DNA of 64,000 bases. Source: Desulfopila sp. IMCC35008 (GTDB taxonomy: Bacteria; Desulfobacterota; Desulfobulbia; Desulfobulbales; Desulfocapsaceae). The stretch covers positions 4,180,501 through 4,244,500 of the forward strand of contig NZ_CP050700.1 of NCBI RefSeq assembly GCF_010646885.2, in the 5' to 3' direction. Below the pieces are notes generated by a model that did no database searches, was not told the origin of the DNA, and saw only the letters and a program-made list of their open reading frames with translations. The position numbers and the translations under genes are program-made. Within the stretch, counting starts at the first letter, position 1. Each line of letters begins with the position of its first letter. Positions 1 through 9,003 of this stretch are shown here, in pieces.

Positions 1-146
1 TTTTCTGAAGTGGCGTGGTACAGCGTACTATAAAATCCTATGGCATTTATCGTCCCAACAAACAACACTTATCATGTTGATATTTATACATATAGAAATT
101 TCAAAACCATTATTACGCTCCGGAAATAAATGGCCCTGCAAATCCA

Positions 147-1094
147 TCAAAACTGCTCCATGCCCGGCCTCCATTTTTCCAGAAGTTTCACGAGCTCTAC
201 CATGGTCTGATGGGTAGGTACATCGATGTTGTATTTCCTGGCATAGGCACAGATTGCACCATTCTGGGCATCGATCTCCGACGGATTTTCATTCAGAATA
301 TCCTGGAGCATTGAGGATAGGTTACTGGCACTCTTCTGGCAGGAATCAAATAAAAGCTCATAAAGGTCGGTATAGACGAGATCGACACCGTGGGCCTCAG
401 CCACTTCCTTTCCCTCATCGAGCAACCGTTTCATGAGGGTGACAGACTCCATCTTTGAGGTAAGGCATCCATTCGGCACCTTGAGGATAGAACTAACCGG
501 ATTAATGGCAGAAAAAACGATCACCTTACACCAGAGCCTCCCCAGTATCCTCCGAACGACCTGGGTGGTGATACCACTCGCCTCAAAGACATTGGCGATC
601 TTCTGTACTCGTTCGGTTATGGTCCCGTCCAGCTCTCCTATATATGTCTTACCGGATCTCCCGTAGCGGATCTTCGATCCGCCAAGAGCGGTTCCGGACA
701 TAAAGGTGATCCCGGCAATTATATGTTCACGGGCAATGACATGCTCAATCGCCTCAATATTACCAAGGCCTGTCTGCACGCAGAGAAGGGGACAGTCAGG
801 ATTGACCAGATGCGCAACTGATTCGGTCGCAACACGGGTCGAATTGGATTTAACCATTAAGAGGACCAGTTCGCTCGCTGTTACCAGTTGAGGATCCGAG
901 ACGGCCTTCACCGGTACCGGGGTTACACTATCCGGGTCTCCTTCGCCATTTACAACAACCCCGATGCCGTCATGCTGCATGGCACCGACCACTTCGCTGC
1001 TGATATCAAGAAGAGTGACTTCGTTTTCCGCCCGGGCCAGATATGAGCCGAACAGCCTTCCGATGGCACCACCACCGACAATGACAATTTTCAT
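147..1094 (-). CDS. panE: 2-dehydropantoate 2-reductase family protein (PanE/ApbA)
   Basis: Predicted cytosolic NADPH-dependent ketopantoate reductase, the pantothenate branch step that makes pantoate. At 315 residues it has the usual family length. The N-terminus is a Rossmann fold with GGGAIGRLFG at residues 7-16. The C-terminal helical domain carries the WCKVIVFSAINP stretch around residues 187-198, which corresponds to the family segment with the catalytic lysine. The ATG at 1094 is preceded by GGAGGAGCGCAT, a strong ribosome binding site. It is transcribed away from the ABC transporter genes and has no other pantothenate genes beside it, so it could also be a paralogue acting on another 2-oxo acid. 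Family assignment is firm; the exact substrate is inferred. Confidence 0.85.
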   Translation of the reverse strand: MKIVIVGGGAIGRLFGSYLARAENEVTLLDISSEVVGAMQHDGIGVVVNGEGDPDSVTPVPVKAVSDPQLVTASELVLLMVKSNSTRVATESVAHLVNPDCPLLCVQTGLGNIEAIEHVIAREHIIAGITFMSGTALGGSKIRYGRSGKTYIGELDGTITERVQKIANVFEASGITTQVVRRILGRLWCKVIVFSAINPVSSILKVPNGCLTSKMESVTLMKRLLDEGKEVAEAHGVDLVYTDLYELLFDSCQKSASNLSSMLQDILNENPSEIDAQNGAICAYARKYNIDVPTHQTMVELVKLLEKWRPGMEQF

Positions 1095-1265
1095 ATGCGC
1101 TCCTCCCGCTGGTTTTCGATAAGAGCTCAGCTATTCACCATCCCTCATAGTTATTTTATATTGGGAGACGTGAGAAATCAAACAACGAAGGTTCTCCCGG
1201 CAAGCGATAGATCAATCCGGAACCGGAGGTTGACGAAAACCAAAAATGTCCTTAGGGTCTGTCGT

Positions 1266-1284
1266 GGTATTGAGGTATAATACC
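1266..1284. promoter_or_regulatory. Small inverted repeat around a TATAAT box upstream of ABC permease
   Basis: GGTATT (1266-1271) and AATACC (1279-1284) form a 6-bp inverted repeat separated by 7 bases. A TATAAT sequence sits at 1276-1281, about 45 bases before the permease start. No good -35 box lies at the normal distance, so this may be an activator-dependent promoter with an operator over the -10 region. This is weak sequence evidence only. Confidence 0.3.
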
Positions 1285-1327
1285 CTGGTGATTACAAAAC
1301 GTATCTGCCACTTCTTGTTATCCAACT

Positions 1328-2149
1328 ATGCGCACATCTGCTTCAAACAAACCAGTCTCAGGAAAACTGCGTGCTGTGCTTCGTTCCCCGCTGATCGATG
1401 CTTTGCAGTTTTTTCTGCTGGTCTGGGGACTTTACTGGCTAGCGGCCCTCAGCATAAATAATATTGGTTACAATTGGCAGTGGTACCAGATCCCCAGACT
1501 TCTCTTCACCCTCGACGAAAATGGGTTTTCAGTCGGCCCTCTGCTTGACGGACTCGTCATCACCCTACAGATCTCTTTCGTCAGCCTCTTTTTCTCCCTG
1601 ATTATTGGACTTGTAACTGCAATCTGCAGACTTTCTTCATCACCTGTTGCAAGTACACTCGCCCGTATCTATCTTGAAATCAGTCGTAACACCCCGCTTC
1701 TGATCCAGATATTTTTTATTTATTTTGTCCTCGGCCCTGTACTTGGACTGGAGAGAATCCCTTCCGCTATCCTTGCCTTGAGTCTTTTTGAGGGAGCCTA
1801 TGCTTCGGAAATATTCCGTTCGGGAATTCTCGCCGTCCCAAAAGGCCAACACGAAGCGGCCTACAGCCTGGGCCACTCAGGTTACGAGACATACCGGTAC
1901 ATCATCCTGCCACAGGCAATCCGTACCATCCTGCCCCCACTCACCAGTCAGGCCATATCACTGGTGAAGGATTCTGCTCTAGTGAGCACCATCGCCATTT
2001 ACGATCTCACTATGCAGGCCCAGGCCCTGGTCGCGGAGACATACCTCACTTTTGAGATCTGGTTTACCGTGGCAGCTATGTATCTTGCCGTAACCGTTAC
2101 CTTATCTATCCTGGTGGGTTTTATCGAGCGTCATGCAAAACTCCCTTAA
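1328..2149 (+). CDS. Polar amino acid ABC transporter permease (HisM/GlnP family), first of two
   Basis: Inner-membrane subunit of an amino acid importer, 273 residues, with several hydrophobic helices. The permease signature that contacts the ATPase is clear: EAAYSLGHSGYETYRYIILP at about residues 178-197. A periplasmic insert near the N-terminus (YNWQWYQIP) recurs in the second permease at 3204, so the two are paralogous partners of one heterodimeric channel. The solute-binding protein gene lies between them. The start has no strong Shine-Dalgarno sequence. No ATP-binding subunit is encoded in this cluster, so the pump must borrow one from elsewhere. Substrate not determinable; the AapQ/M-like pairing suggests general L-amino acids. 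Confidence 0.88.
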   Translation: MRTSASNKPVSGKLRAVLRSPLIDALQFFLLVWGLYWLAALSINNIGYNWQWYQIPRLLFTLDENGFSVGPLLDGLVITLQISFVSLFFSLIIGLVTAICRLSSSPVASTLARIYLEISRNTPLLIQIFFIYFVLGPVLGLERIPSAILALSLFEGAYASEIFRSGILAVPKGQHEAAYSLGHSGYETYRYIILPQAIRTILPPLTSQAISLVKDSALVSTIAIYDLTMQAQALVAETYLTFEIWFTVAAMYLAVTVTLSILVGFIERHAKLP

Positions 2150-2196
2150 ATCACTCATTAAGCAACAGCAACAAAACAACAACCGGAGGAAAGCAG

Positions 2197-3027
2197 ATGA
2201 AAAAAGCGATAACAAAACTACTTATTACCAGTATGATTCTCTTGGTCGGCCTGGCGACATCGGCGTCCGCTGCATCCATACAGCAGCAGATAGTAAAAGA
2301 CAGCACAATCGAGCAGATCATGAAACGCGGTGTGCTGCGTGTCGGGATGGATACATTCCAGCCCTGGGCAATGAAGGATAAAAACGGGAAACTGATCGGT
2401 TTTGAGATTGATGTGGCAACCCAGTTAGCTGAGGATATGGGTGTGAAGGTGGAGTTTGTGCCAACCGCCTGGTCCGGTATTATCCCGGCTCTGCTCACCG
2501 GTAAATTCGATGTGATTATCGGCGGAATGGGCATCACCACGAAGAGGGCTCTTAAAGTTAATTTCTCCATCCCATACGACTACTCAGGTATGTCAATTGT
2601 GGCCCACAAGGAAATTGCGGCCGGCTTTAACAGTCTTGAGGCCTTTAACAAAAAGGATGTGCAGATTGCCGTCAAGCTTGGAACCACCGCAGCAATGGCA
2701 GCCAAAAAATTCTTCCCCAATGCCCAGCTTCGCATGTTCGACAATGAGACCCAGGCCTATCAGGAACTTCGTAACGGCAAGGTTCACGCAGTAGTTGGCT
2801 CCGCACCGCGTCCGGCATACGAGGCGGTTGATTATGCTGAATCCCTGTTCCTTCCCTTGGCGGAAAACTTCACCAAGGAACCGATCGGCTTTGCTCTTCG
2901 CAAGGGCGACCCGGACACCCTGTCCTTTTTCAACAGCTGGATAACCACCAAGGTTCTTGAGGGTTGGCTGAAAGAGAGAAACGCCTACTGGTTCGGTACC
3001 AAGGACTGGCTGGATCAGGTCGAATAA
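2197..3027 (+). CDS. Amino acid ABC transporter substrate-binding protein (SBP family 3)
   Basis: Periplasmic binding protein of 276 residues. The first 26 or so form a typical signal peptide (KK charge, hydrophobic core, ASAAS cleavage region). The mature protein opens with the family 3 pattern RGVLRVGMDTFQPW followed by GFEIDVATQLAEDMGVKVEF. A strong ribosome binding site (CCGGAGGAAAGCAG) precedes the ATG. It lies 47 bases after the first permease and is followed by a perfect hairpin before the second permease. That arrangement commonly gives binding proteins higher expression than their permeases. Ligand is probably a polar amino acid, by family only. Confidence 0.9.
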   Translation: MKKAITKLLITSMILLVGLATSASAASIQQQIVKDSTIEQIMKRGVLRVGMDTFQPWAMKDKNGKLIGFEIDVATQLAEDMGVKVEFVPTAWSGIIPALLTGKFDVIIGGMGITTKRALKVNFSIPYDYSGMSIVAHKEIAAGFNSLEAFNKKDVQIAVKLGTTAAMAAKKFFPNAQLRMFDNETQAYQELRNGKVHAVVGSAPRPAYEAVDYAESLFLPLAENFTKEPIGFALRKGDPDTLSFFNSWITTKVLEGWLKERNAYWFGTKDWLDQVE

Positions 3028-3116
3028 AACAGCTCATGGGGTCCCTTGAAACCCTGCAGTCTCAGATCAAAAGTAAGACCACTCTTTTTCAGGGGCACCA
3101 GTAACCAATACATGCG

Positions 3117-3153
3117 GGTTTATACTGCAGCCGTCAGGACTGCAGTATAAACC
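3117..3153 (+). promoter_or_regulatory. Perfect 14-bp hairpin between binding protein and second permease
   Basis: GGTTTATACTGCAG (3117-3130) and CTGCAGTATAAACC (3140-3153) are exact reverse complements around a 9-base loop. There is no U-run after the stem, so it is more likely an mRNA-stabilising or attenuating stem protecting the upstream binding-protein message than a full terminator. The stem ends 51 bases before the chosen start of the downstream permease. Confidence 0.6.
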
Positions 3154-3203
3154 TGAAAATAGTAGTGTTCCTGCCTTGCAACTTCGAGGCAATTCAGAAT
3201 TAC

Positions 3204-4088
3204 ATGCGTAACACGACCAGAAAAATCACCCTGCTCGACACCCTCACTATTCTCGGCGTGCTGGGCCTTACCGGGTATATCGGCTACCGGCTTTTTTACA
3301 GTCTGAACTACAATTGGAACTGGTCGATTATCCCTACCTATATGGTTCGATTTGACCAGGAACAGCAAAGGTGGGTAGCAAACGCCCTGCTCGAGGGATT
3401 CCTCATCACCATTAAGCTCAGCGTATGGGGGATGCTTATTGCCGTCCTGCTCGGCCTGCTGGTGGGAGTTTGCCGAACATCGAAACGGCTGTTCTTTAAA
3501 CTGGTCGGTCTCAGTTATGTGGAGCTTATCCGCAATACTCCGCCGCTGGTATTGGTTTTTCTCTTTTACTTTTTTGTCAGTGACCAGATCATGCCGCTCA
3601 TCGGCATTGAGGATTTTTACAGAAACAGTAGCCCGGATATTCAAAAAAGACTGGCTCTCTTTTCTGCACGACCGGAACTTATTTCCGCTTTTGTTTCAGG
3701 GGCCTGTACATTGGGACTCTTTCAGGGGGCGTATATCGCCGAAATCGTACGGGCAGGAATCCAGTCAATCGATCCGGGTCAATGGGAGGCCTCCGCCGCC
3801 CAGGGTTTGGGCAAGTGGCAACAGATGAGGCACATTATCATGCCACAGGCCATCCGGATAATGCTACCGCCCCTGGCCAACGAGTTTATCAACACCATTA
3901 AGTACTCATCCATTGTCTCCATCATTTCTATCCAGGAACTGACCTTCCAGGGGATGCAGATCATGGCCTCAACCCAGGCAACCATTGAGGTGTGGTTGAC
4001 GATCACCGTAATGTACCTGCTACTCTGTCTCTGCCTGTCCCTCTTTGTCTCCCGGCTGGAACGGCGCCTGGCGGTAAGTCTCTCATAG
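3204..4088 (+). CDS. Polar amino acid ABC transporter permease (HisM/GlnP family), second of two
   Basis: Integral membrane permease of about 294 residues from the ATG at 3204. An upstream in-frame ATG at 3165 would add 13 residues lacking family character and begins just after the hairpin. The ATPase-contact loop reads WEASAAQGLGKWQQMRHIIM, followed by PQAIRIMLPPL. The N-terminal YNWNWSIIP segment matches the first permease. It carries an insert rich in polar residues (around DFYRNSSPDIQKR) in a periplasmic loop, making it longer than its partner. Together with the genes at 1328 and 2197 it forms an importer cluster without an ATPase gene. Confidence 0.88.
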   Translation: MRNTTRKITLLDTLTILGVLGLTGYIGYRLFYSLNYNWNWSIIPTYMVRFDQEQQRWVANALLEGFLITIKLSVWGMLIAVLLGLLVGVCRTSKRLFFKLVGLSYVELIRNTPPLVLVFLFYFFVSDQIMPLIGIEDFYRNSSPDIQKRLALFSARPELISAFVSGACTLGLFQGAYIAEIVRAGIQSIDPGQWEASAAQGLGKWQQMRHIIMPQAIRIMLPPLANEFINTIKYSSIVSIISIQELTFQGMQIMASTQATIEVWLTITVMYLLLCLCLSLFVSRLERRLAVSLS

Positions 4089-4300
4089 CCCCTTTACCTG
4101 ACAGTACGAACTCCTTACAGCACCCATTTCTCATAAACATTGCGTCACCTTGCATACAACACTTACTGAACAGGGCCTTCAGATGTACATTGCATTCAAG
4201 CAAATTTGCACAATGTGCAGGAGAAATTCGGGAGAGCTGGTAATACTTGTTCTTTGTTGGTATTATTTAGCACTCATCCTTCATCTTTAAGGTCTCTTTT

Positions 4301-5668
4301 ATGTTTCCCACAACCGGGCCCTTTGCAATCCCCAATATCAGACTCTTTATTGCCTTCCGGATTTTTTTTAATGCCCGGTTCTATTATCCGGTCTTTACCA
4401 TTCTCTTTCTCGACTACGGCCTTACCATTGAACAATTCGCCCTGCTCAACAGTGTCTGGGCCATAACTATTGTCTGTGCCGAGGTCCCGTCCGGGGCACT
4501 TGCCGACGTTATCGGGCGAAAGCGGTTGATTATCACCACCTCCGTTTTGATGCTTTTTGAGATCGGCCTGATCGCTTTTGTCCCTATAACCAATATCAGC
4601 CTGGTATTCTGGGCATTCCTGCTCAACCGTATTTTAAGTGGACTTGCTGAAGCACTGGCCAGCGGAGCTGATGAAGCGATCGCTTTCGATTCTCTCAAAG
4701 AAGTGGGACTTGAAGAAAAATGGCCACATGTCTTGAGCGTACAGATGCGGCTGAAATCGATAGTTACCATAATTACAGCCACAACCGGCGCCCTGGTCTA
4801 TGACCCCGATATCATCAACAAATTGTTAAACCTGACAGCAAGCGGGATCATAGTCGAGCAGCAGCAGAGCATGCGATATCCGATATATCTGACTCTGGTC
4901 CTGGCAGCCCTGGCTACCTGGACATCCCTGCTGTTCACTGAAAACCCCAAAGAACAACCTGCAGTAAAAAGCAATATGTTTCATAAAATAGTTGAAGCAC
5001 TTCGACTCACCCTGCAGGCGGGGACCTGGATTATCAAAACCCCCTTTGCTTTAGCTATTATCGCTTTTGGCATGTTCCACGACCACATCCTCAGGATGAT
5101 CATCACCATGACCAGCCAGTACTTTCGCCTGATCCAGTTACCGGAAGCCAGTTTCGGCCTGATCAGCGCAACGCTCTCCCTGTTAGGACTCACCATCCCG
5201 AAGATCTGCGAAACACTGGTGGAGCGCAACAGTGCTGCAAAAAACCTGTGGATTCTTTTTCTGATAACCGTATTGGGCCTTTTCGGTTTAACGGGATTTT
5301 TTCCCTATATTGGGCTTTTACCCATGGCCTGCGTGTATACCGGCCTGATGATGATTTCTTTTTTTACCTCGCACTACCTGAACCAGATAACGGAATCATC
5401 TCAAAGAGCAACTGTACTCAGCTTCAAGGGCATGGCCTTCAACCTTGCTTATGGTATTATCGGTGTTCTGTTCGCCCTGCTCATACAACAGTTACGGGAT
5501 AAAAATATGGCCACACACCCGGATTGGAGTCAACAACTCACTGAGGATTCGAGCTTTATTGCAGCAATAGGCTGGTTTCCGTGGTACACTATTATATTAT
5601 TCGTGATCATTCTGGTCTATTTTCACAACCGTTTAAAAAGCAGTCCGGAGTACAGGCAGTTCGGGTAA
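4301..5668 (+). CDS. Major facilitator superfamily transporter
   Basis: A 455-residue polytopic membrane protein with about 12 hydrophobic segments. The family loop 2-3 signature is visible as GALADVIGRKRLI near residues 65-77, so MFS membership is well supported. A cytoplasmic central loop (around FTENPKEQPAVKSNMFHK) separates the two six-helix halves. The ATG at 4301 follows an AAGG element at suitable distance. It sits between the amino acid transporter and nikR in the same direction, but gaps of 212 and 88 bases argue for separate transcription. The substrate cannot be read from the sequence; drug or metabolite efflux are both possible. Confidence 0.8.
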   Translation: MFPTTGPFAIPNIRLFIAFRIFFNARFYYPVFTILFLDYGLTIEQFALLNSVWAITIVCAEVPSGALADVIGRKRLIITTSVLMLFEIGLIAFVPITNISLVFWAFLLNRILSGLAEALASGADEAIAFDSLKEVGLEEKWPHVLSVQMRLKSIVTIITATTGALVYDPDIINKLLNLTASGIIVEQQQSMRYPIYLTLVLAALATWTSLLFTENPKEQPAVKSNMFHKIVEALRLTLQAGTWIIKTPFALAIIAFGMFHDHILRMIITMTSQYFRLIQLPEASFGLISATLSLLGLTIPKICETLVERNSAAKNLWILFLITVLGLFGLTGFFPYIGLLPMACVYTGLMMISFFTSHYLNQITESSQRATVLSFKGMAFNLAYGIIGVLFALLIQQLRDKNMATHPDWSQQLTEDSSFIAAIGWFPWYTIILFVIILVYFHNRLKSSPEYRQFG

Positions 5669-5698
5669 TAGAGGCAAAATGACGCACATTCACTGGCT

Positions 5699-5734
5699 GG
5701 TGCCTTAGAAAAATCTACTTTTCATCAAGGCACC
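5699..5734. promoter_or_regulatory. Inverted repeat upstream of nikR (possible autoregulatory operator)
   Basis: GGTGCCTT (5699-5706) and AAGGCACC (5727-5734) are perfect inverted half-sites 20 bases apart, ending 22 bases before the nikR start. NikR tetramers bind widely spaced palindromic half-sites, so a Ni-dependent autoregulatory operator is possible. The bases do not match the E. coli GTATGA consensus. It could also be a weak terminator of the MFS gene. Confidence 0.3.
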
Positions 5735-5756
5735 CTGGCGAAAAGGAGCCACACTT

Positions 5757-6167
5757 ATGCTTAAACGGTTTTCTATCTCACTGGAAGACAACCTGCTGGA
5801 AATATTTGACAGACATATCAAGTCGAGGCGCTATAACAACCGCTCTGAGGCCATTCGCGACCTGATCCGCAAGGCCTTTGTCAAGGAGGAATGGGAGGCA
5901 GACAAACAGGTAATGGGGGTTATCAGCCTGGTCTACGACCACCACCAGCATAAACTTCAGGAAAAAGTAACGGAAGTACAGCACGATTACCATCACCATA
6001 TCGTATCCACCACCCATGTGCATATGGACCACAACAATTGCCTGGAGGTAATCATCGTCCGCGGCAAGGCCAAAGAGGTCCAGGATCTGGCTGACCACCT
6101 TATTGCATTGAAAGGAGTTCGGGACGGTAACCTGGCGATGTCCAGCACCGGTAAAGCCCTTCACTAA
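5757..6167 (+). CDS. nikR: Nickel-responsive transcriptional regulator NikR
   Basis: Cytosolic ribbon-helix-helix repressor, 136 residues, the normal NikR length. Residues 1-45 are the DNA-binding ribbon-helix-helix (KRFSISLEDNLLEIFDRHIK, then NRSEAIRDLIRKAF). The ACT-like metal domain follows. The square-planar nickel ligands are present: a histidine in the DYHHHIV segment, HVH, and the cysteine in HNNCLEVIIVRG. The ATG follows an AAGGAG ribosome binding site. NikR normally represses nickel uptake genes when nickel is sufficient, but no nickel transporter, hydrogenase or urease is adjacent, so its target is probably elsewhere. Confidence 0.95.
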   Translation: MLKRFSISLEDNLLEIFDRHIKSRRYNNRSEAIRDLIRKAFVKEEWEADKQVMGVISLVYDHHQHKLQEKVTEVQHDYHHHIVSTTHVHMDHNNCLEVIIVRGKAKEVQDLADHLIALKGVRDGNLAMSSTGKALH

Positions 6168-6191
6168 CAGGCGCTTAGTATCTTTGATTCG

Positions 6192-6530
6192 TTACAGGAG
6201 CTTGGCCCCGAGAGGGACCCCCTTATCCGGAACGCAGAGTACCACATTTCCGTCTTCGCTATAAAACCCTGTGGTCAGACACTCCGACATAAAGGGACCG
6301 ATCTGCTTTTTCGGAAAATTCACGACGCCGACAATCAGTCTGCCAACAAGCTCTTCCGGAGTGTAATGCTCGGTTATCTGGGCGCTTGACTTTCGTATCC
6401 CGATCTCTTCGCCAAAATCTATTTGCAACTTATAAGCGGGCTTCCTGGCCTCCTTGAAAACTTCCGCCTGTAAGATTTTGCCGACCCGTAATTCCACTTT
6501 CTCAAAATCGTCCCAGCTGATCTGCTCCAT
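6192..6530 (-). CDS. csaA: CsaA-type tRNA-binding domain protein (secretion chaperone-like)
   Basis: A 112-residue single-domain OB-fold protein of the CsaA family, related to the C-terminal tRNA-binding domain of methionyl-tRNA synthetase. Family landmarks include [17 protein letters not shown] near the start, the [18 protein letters not shown] core and the [11 protein letters not shown] motif. CsaA dimers bind unfolded preproteins or tRNA in the cytosol. It is convergent with nikR, leaving only 24 bases between the stops, and divergent from the KOR genes, with a 95-base shared upstream region. Confidence 0.9.
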   Translation of the reverse strand: MEQISWDDFEKVELRVGKILQAEVFKEARKPAYKLQIDFGEEIGIRKSSAQITEHYTPEELVGRLIVGVVNFPKKQIGPFMSECLTTGFYSEDGNVVLCVPDKGVPLGAKLL

Positions 6531-6625
6531 ATATCTTCCTTTTCTTTTGATTTAACTTTATAGTCGCGATAAGGTTCTCATATCTGTTCCGATTTTCATC
6601 ATAACATGATCCACAGGTACCTCCA

Positions 6626-7693
6626 ATGATCAACTTTCTCGATGGCAATGAGGCAATCGCCCGAGCGGCAGTGCATGCAGGTTGCGATTTTTTCGCCGGC
6701 TACCCGATAACCCCCGCCACTTCTATTTTCCACCATATGCTGCAACTCCTCCCTCCCTCCGGCGGGGTCTGTATGCAGGGAGAAGACGAGATAGGTTCCA
6801 TCGGTTTCTGCCTGGGTGCTTCTATGGGAGGGGCCATGGCGATGACCGCCACTTCCGGTCCGGGCATCAGTCTTTTCAGCGAACATATTTCCTTTGCGAT
6901 CGGCAGCGAGATTCCCATCGTTATCGTCGATGTGCAAAGACTGGGGCCCTCCACCGGTTCCGCCACCAAGGGGGCAGACGGAGATATCCAGTTTTTGAGG
7001 TGGGGCAATAGCGGGGGCCTGCCGGTTATTGTCCTGGCTCCTGTGGATGTTCGTGATTGTTATATCCTCACCAGCCATGCCTTCAACCTGGCCGAAACCT
7101 ATCGGTGCCCAGTTTTTATCGCCTCGAACAAGGAAATCGGCATGACCAGGGAAAGTATTATTGTGGAAGATATCGATCTCCCCGAATCTCGTAAACGTCA
7201 GACCGCCCCGCGGCTTTTACCCATGCAGAAAGGATCAGAACTCTCCAGGCTAACCTCTTCGACCCACGGACCCGACGGGTACATTACTGCTGATACCGGA
7301 CAAATTGAAAACAGAATCAAACACTTACAGGATAAATTTCAAAATTCCGGAGTGGATTTTTGCTATTACAATTTCGATGAACAGGTAGACAGCACCCTCC
7401 TGCTCATCACCTACGGGGTCACAGCACGGGCCGCAACTGATGCTGTTTCCACTTTGCGAACACAGGGAGAAAAAGTATCGCTACTGGTCCTGAAAACCCT
7501 TTATCCTGTCGGGAGGGATATAATCAGCTATGCTCTGGATGGAAAAGAGAAAATCCTGGTCATCGAAATGAACTGTGGGCAGTACGTCCGTGAAATCGAA
7601 CGCATTGCCGCCAACAAGTCAATTCAGTTCCTGGGACGCATGAATGGTGAGTTGATCACCCCAAGCCAGATTCTGGAGGTGCTGCAGTCATGA
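6626..7693 (+). CDS. korA: 2-oxoacid:ferredoxin oxidoreductase alpha subunit (KorA-like)
   Basis: Alpha subunit (355 residues) of a CoA-acylating 2-oxoacid:ferredoxin oxidoreductase, a cytosolic enzyme that oxidatively decarboxylates 2-oxo acids to acyl-CoA and reduces ferredoxin. It opens with LDGNEAIARAAVHAGCDFFA followed by GYPITPAT, the hallmark of the pyrimidine-binding domain of the KorA/VorB group. TSGPGISLFSE and the transketolase C-terminal segment (LLITYGVTARAATDAVSTLR) follow. Its stop overlaps the start of the beta-gamma gene by 4 bases (ATGA), so the two are translationally coupled. Unlike the vor operon there is no ferredoxin-type delta subunit. Exact 2-oxo acid unknown. Confidence 0.88.
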   Translation: MINFLDGNEAIARAAVHAGCDFFAGYPITPATSIFHHMLQLLPPSGGVCMQGEDEIGSIGFCLGASMGGAMAMTATSGPGISLFSEHISFAIGSEIPIVIVDVQRLGPSTGSATKGADGDIQFLRWGNSGGLPVIVLAPVDVRDCYILTSHAFNLAETYRCPVFIASNKEIGMTRESIIVEDIDLPESRKRQTAPRLLPMQKGSELSRLTSSTHGPDGYITADTGQIENRIKHLQDKFQNSGVDFCYYNFDEQVDSTLLLITYGVTARAATDAVSTLRTQGEKVSLLVLKTLYPVGRDIISYALDGKEKILVIEMNCGQYVREIERIAANKSIQFLGRMNGELITPSQILEVLQS

Positions 7694-9003
7694 CAAGCCT
7701 GTTAAACACAAAACGTCCTCCGCTGTTCTGTCCTGGCTGTTCTCACAGCCAGGTGGTCAAAGCACTTGACAAGGCCCTGCAGCATTCAGGGATCAGCAGC
7801 AGCGAGCTGGCACTTGTCACTGATATTGGCTGCTCTGGCCTTTTCGATACTTTTTTCAACTGCCACGCCTTCCATGGCCTGCACGGCAGGGCACTCACCT
7901 ACGCCACCGGCCTGAAAATGGTCCAACCGGATCTGCACGTCGTCGTTATCATGGGAGATGGCGGACTCGGTATTGGAGGAGCCCATGTACTTGCTGCCTG
8001 CCGTCGCAATCTCAACCTCACCCTGCTGGTGCTCAATAATTTCAATTACGGCATGACAGGTGGTCAATGCTCAGCAACAACTCCACCCGAAGCAAACACC
8101 TCTTCAGGTTTTCTAAATCAACTTGAAACAGATCTTGATATCTGCGCGGTAGCTTCAGCCGCAGGTGCTCATTACGTCGACAGGGAACTGGCTTCCGAGA
8201 AGAGCCTGGTAGAAAAAATCTCATCGGCGATAACATATGATGGTTTCGCCCTGTTGGATATTTGGGGAATCTGCCCCGGGAGATACCTGAAAAAAAACCG
8301 CCTCAGTCAAACAGAATTAAAAAAAGAAATTCACAGTAGAGAAACACCGGCCCCACAGCTCGAAACTCCAGACAGGGAATACGGCACACAATACAGAAAA
8401 CGGGCCGCAACCGCAAAACCTGCCCCTGATTGCAAAGCCGTAGAGAAAACACAGCCGCCAACGCTGGTGAAGAGGACCGAGATACTTATTCTCGGCGCGG
8501 CTGGACAATATATCAACACCGTCGGGGAAATACTCTGCCTTGCGGCAATGAGCGCCGGTCATCAGGCGAGCCTGAAAACAGATTACCCTATCACCGTGCT
8601 TCGAGGCCATTCAATCTGTGAGATCGTTCTCGCCCCTGAGCCTATAGGGTACACAGGAATAACGAGGCCTGATATCATCCTCTGCACATCCCAGGAAGGA
8701 ATCAACAAAAAGAAGGGCATTTTTTCAGACCTGGATAGCCACAGCATTATCATAACCGATAACACGCTAGAAATCCCAGTCTCACAAGCCCGGACAATCA
8801 CCATTGATTATGCTGCCCAGGCAATAAAAAACTCCCAGAAAGGAGTCGCCTCGCTGGGAGCTTTGGTAAACAATAGTTCCATCCTCACCTATTCAATGCT
8901 GGAAACAGGACTCTCCTTGAGATATGAGGATAAAGCCCTGCAGCAAAGTATTGAGATCATATCCGGACTCACCACGGCGATTATGCCGCCACACCCAGCA
9001 TAA
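7690..9003 (+). CDS. korB: 2-oxoacid:ferredoxin oxidoreductase beta-gamma fusion subunit
   Basis: A 437-residue fusion. Residues 1-215 are the thiamine-diphosphate-binding beta subunit: FCPGCSHSQ, TDIGCSG and ICPGRY supply the cluster cysteines; GDGGLGIGG and NNFNYGMTGGQ form the ThDP/Mg motif. A hydrophilic linker (about 216-265, rich in Lys, Thr and Pro) leads to a gamma-type domain from about residue 270, beginning EILILGAAGQYINTVGEIL, a variant of the GxGGQG motif that binds CoA-related ligand. Beta and gamma are separate genes in the neighbouring vor operon. The 3' end overlaps the convergent leucine dehydrogenase gene by 23 bases. Confidence 0.85.
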   Translation: MTSLLNTKRPPLFCPGCSHSQVVKALDKALQHSGISSSELALVTDIGCSGLFDTFFNCHAFHGLHGRALTYATGLKMVQPDLHVVVIMGDGGLGIGGAHVLAACRRNLNLTLLVLNNFNYGMTGGQCSATTPPEANTSSGFLNQLETDLDICAVASAAGAHYVDRELASEKSLVEKISSAITYDGFALLDIWGICPGRYLKKNRLSQTELKKEIHSRETPAPQLETPDREYGTQYRKRAATAKPAPDCKAVEKTQPPTLVKRTEILILGAAGQYINTVGEILCLAAMSAGHQASLKTDYPITVLRGHSICEIVLAPEPIGYTGITRPDIILCTSQEGINKKKGIFSDLDSHSIIITDNTLEIPVSQARTITIDYAAQAIKNSQKGVASLGALVNNSSILTYSMLETGLSLRYEDKALQQSIEIISGLTTAIMPPHPA

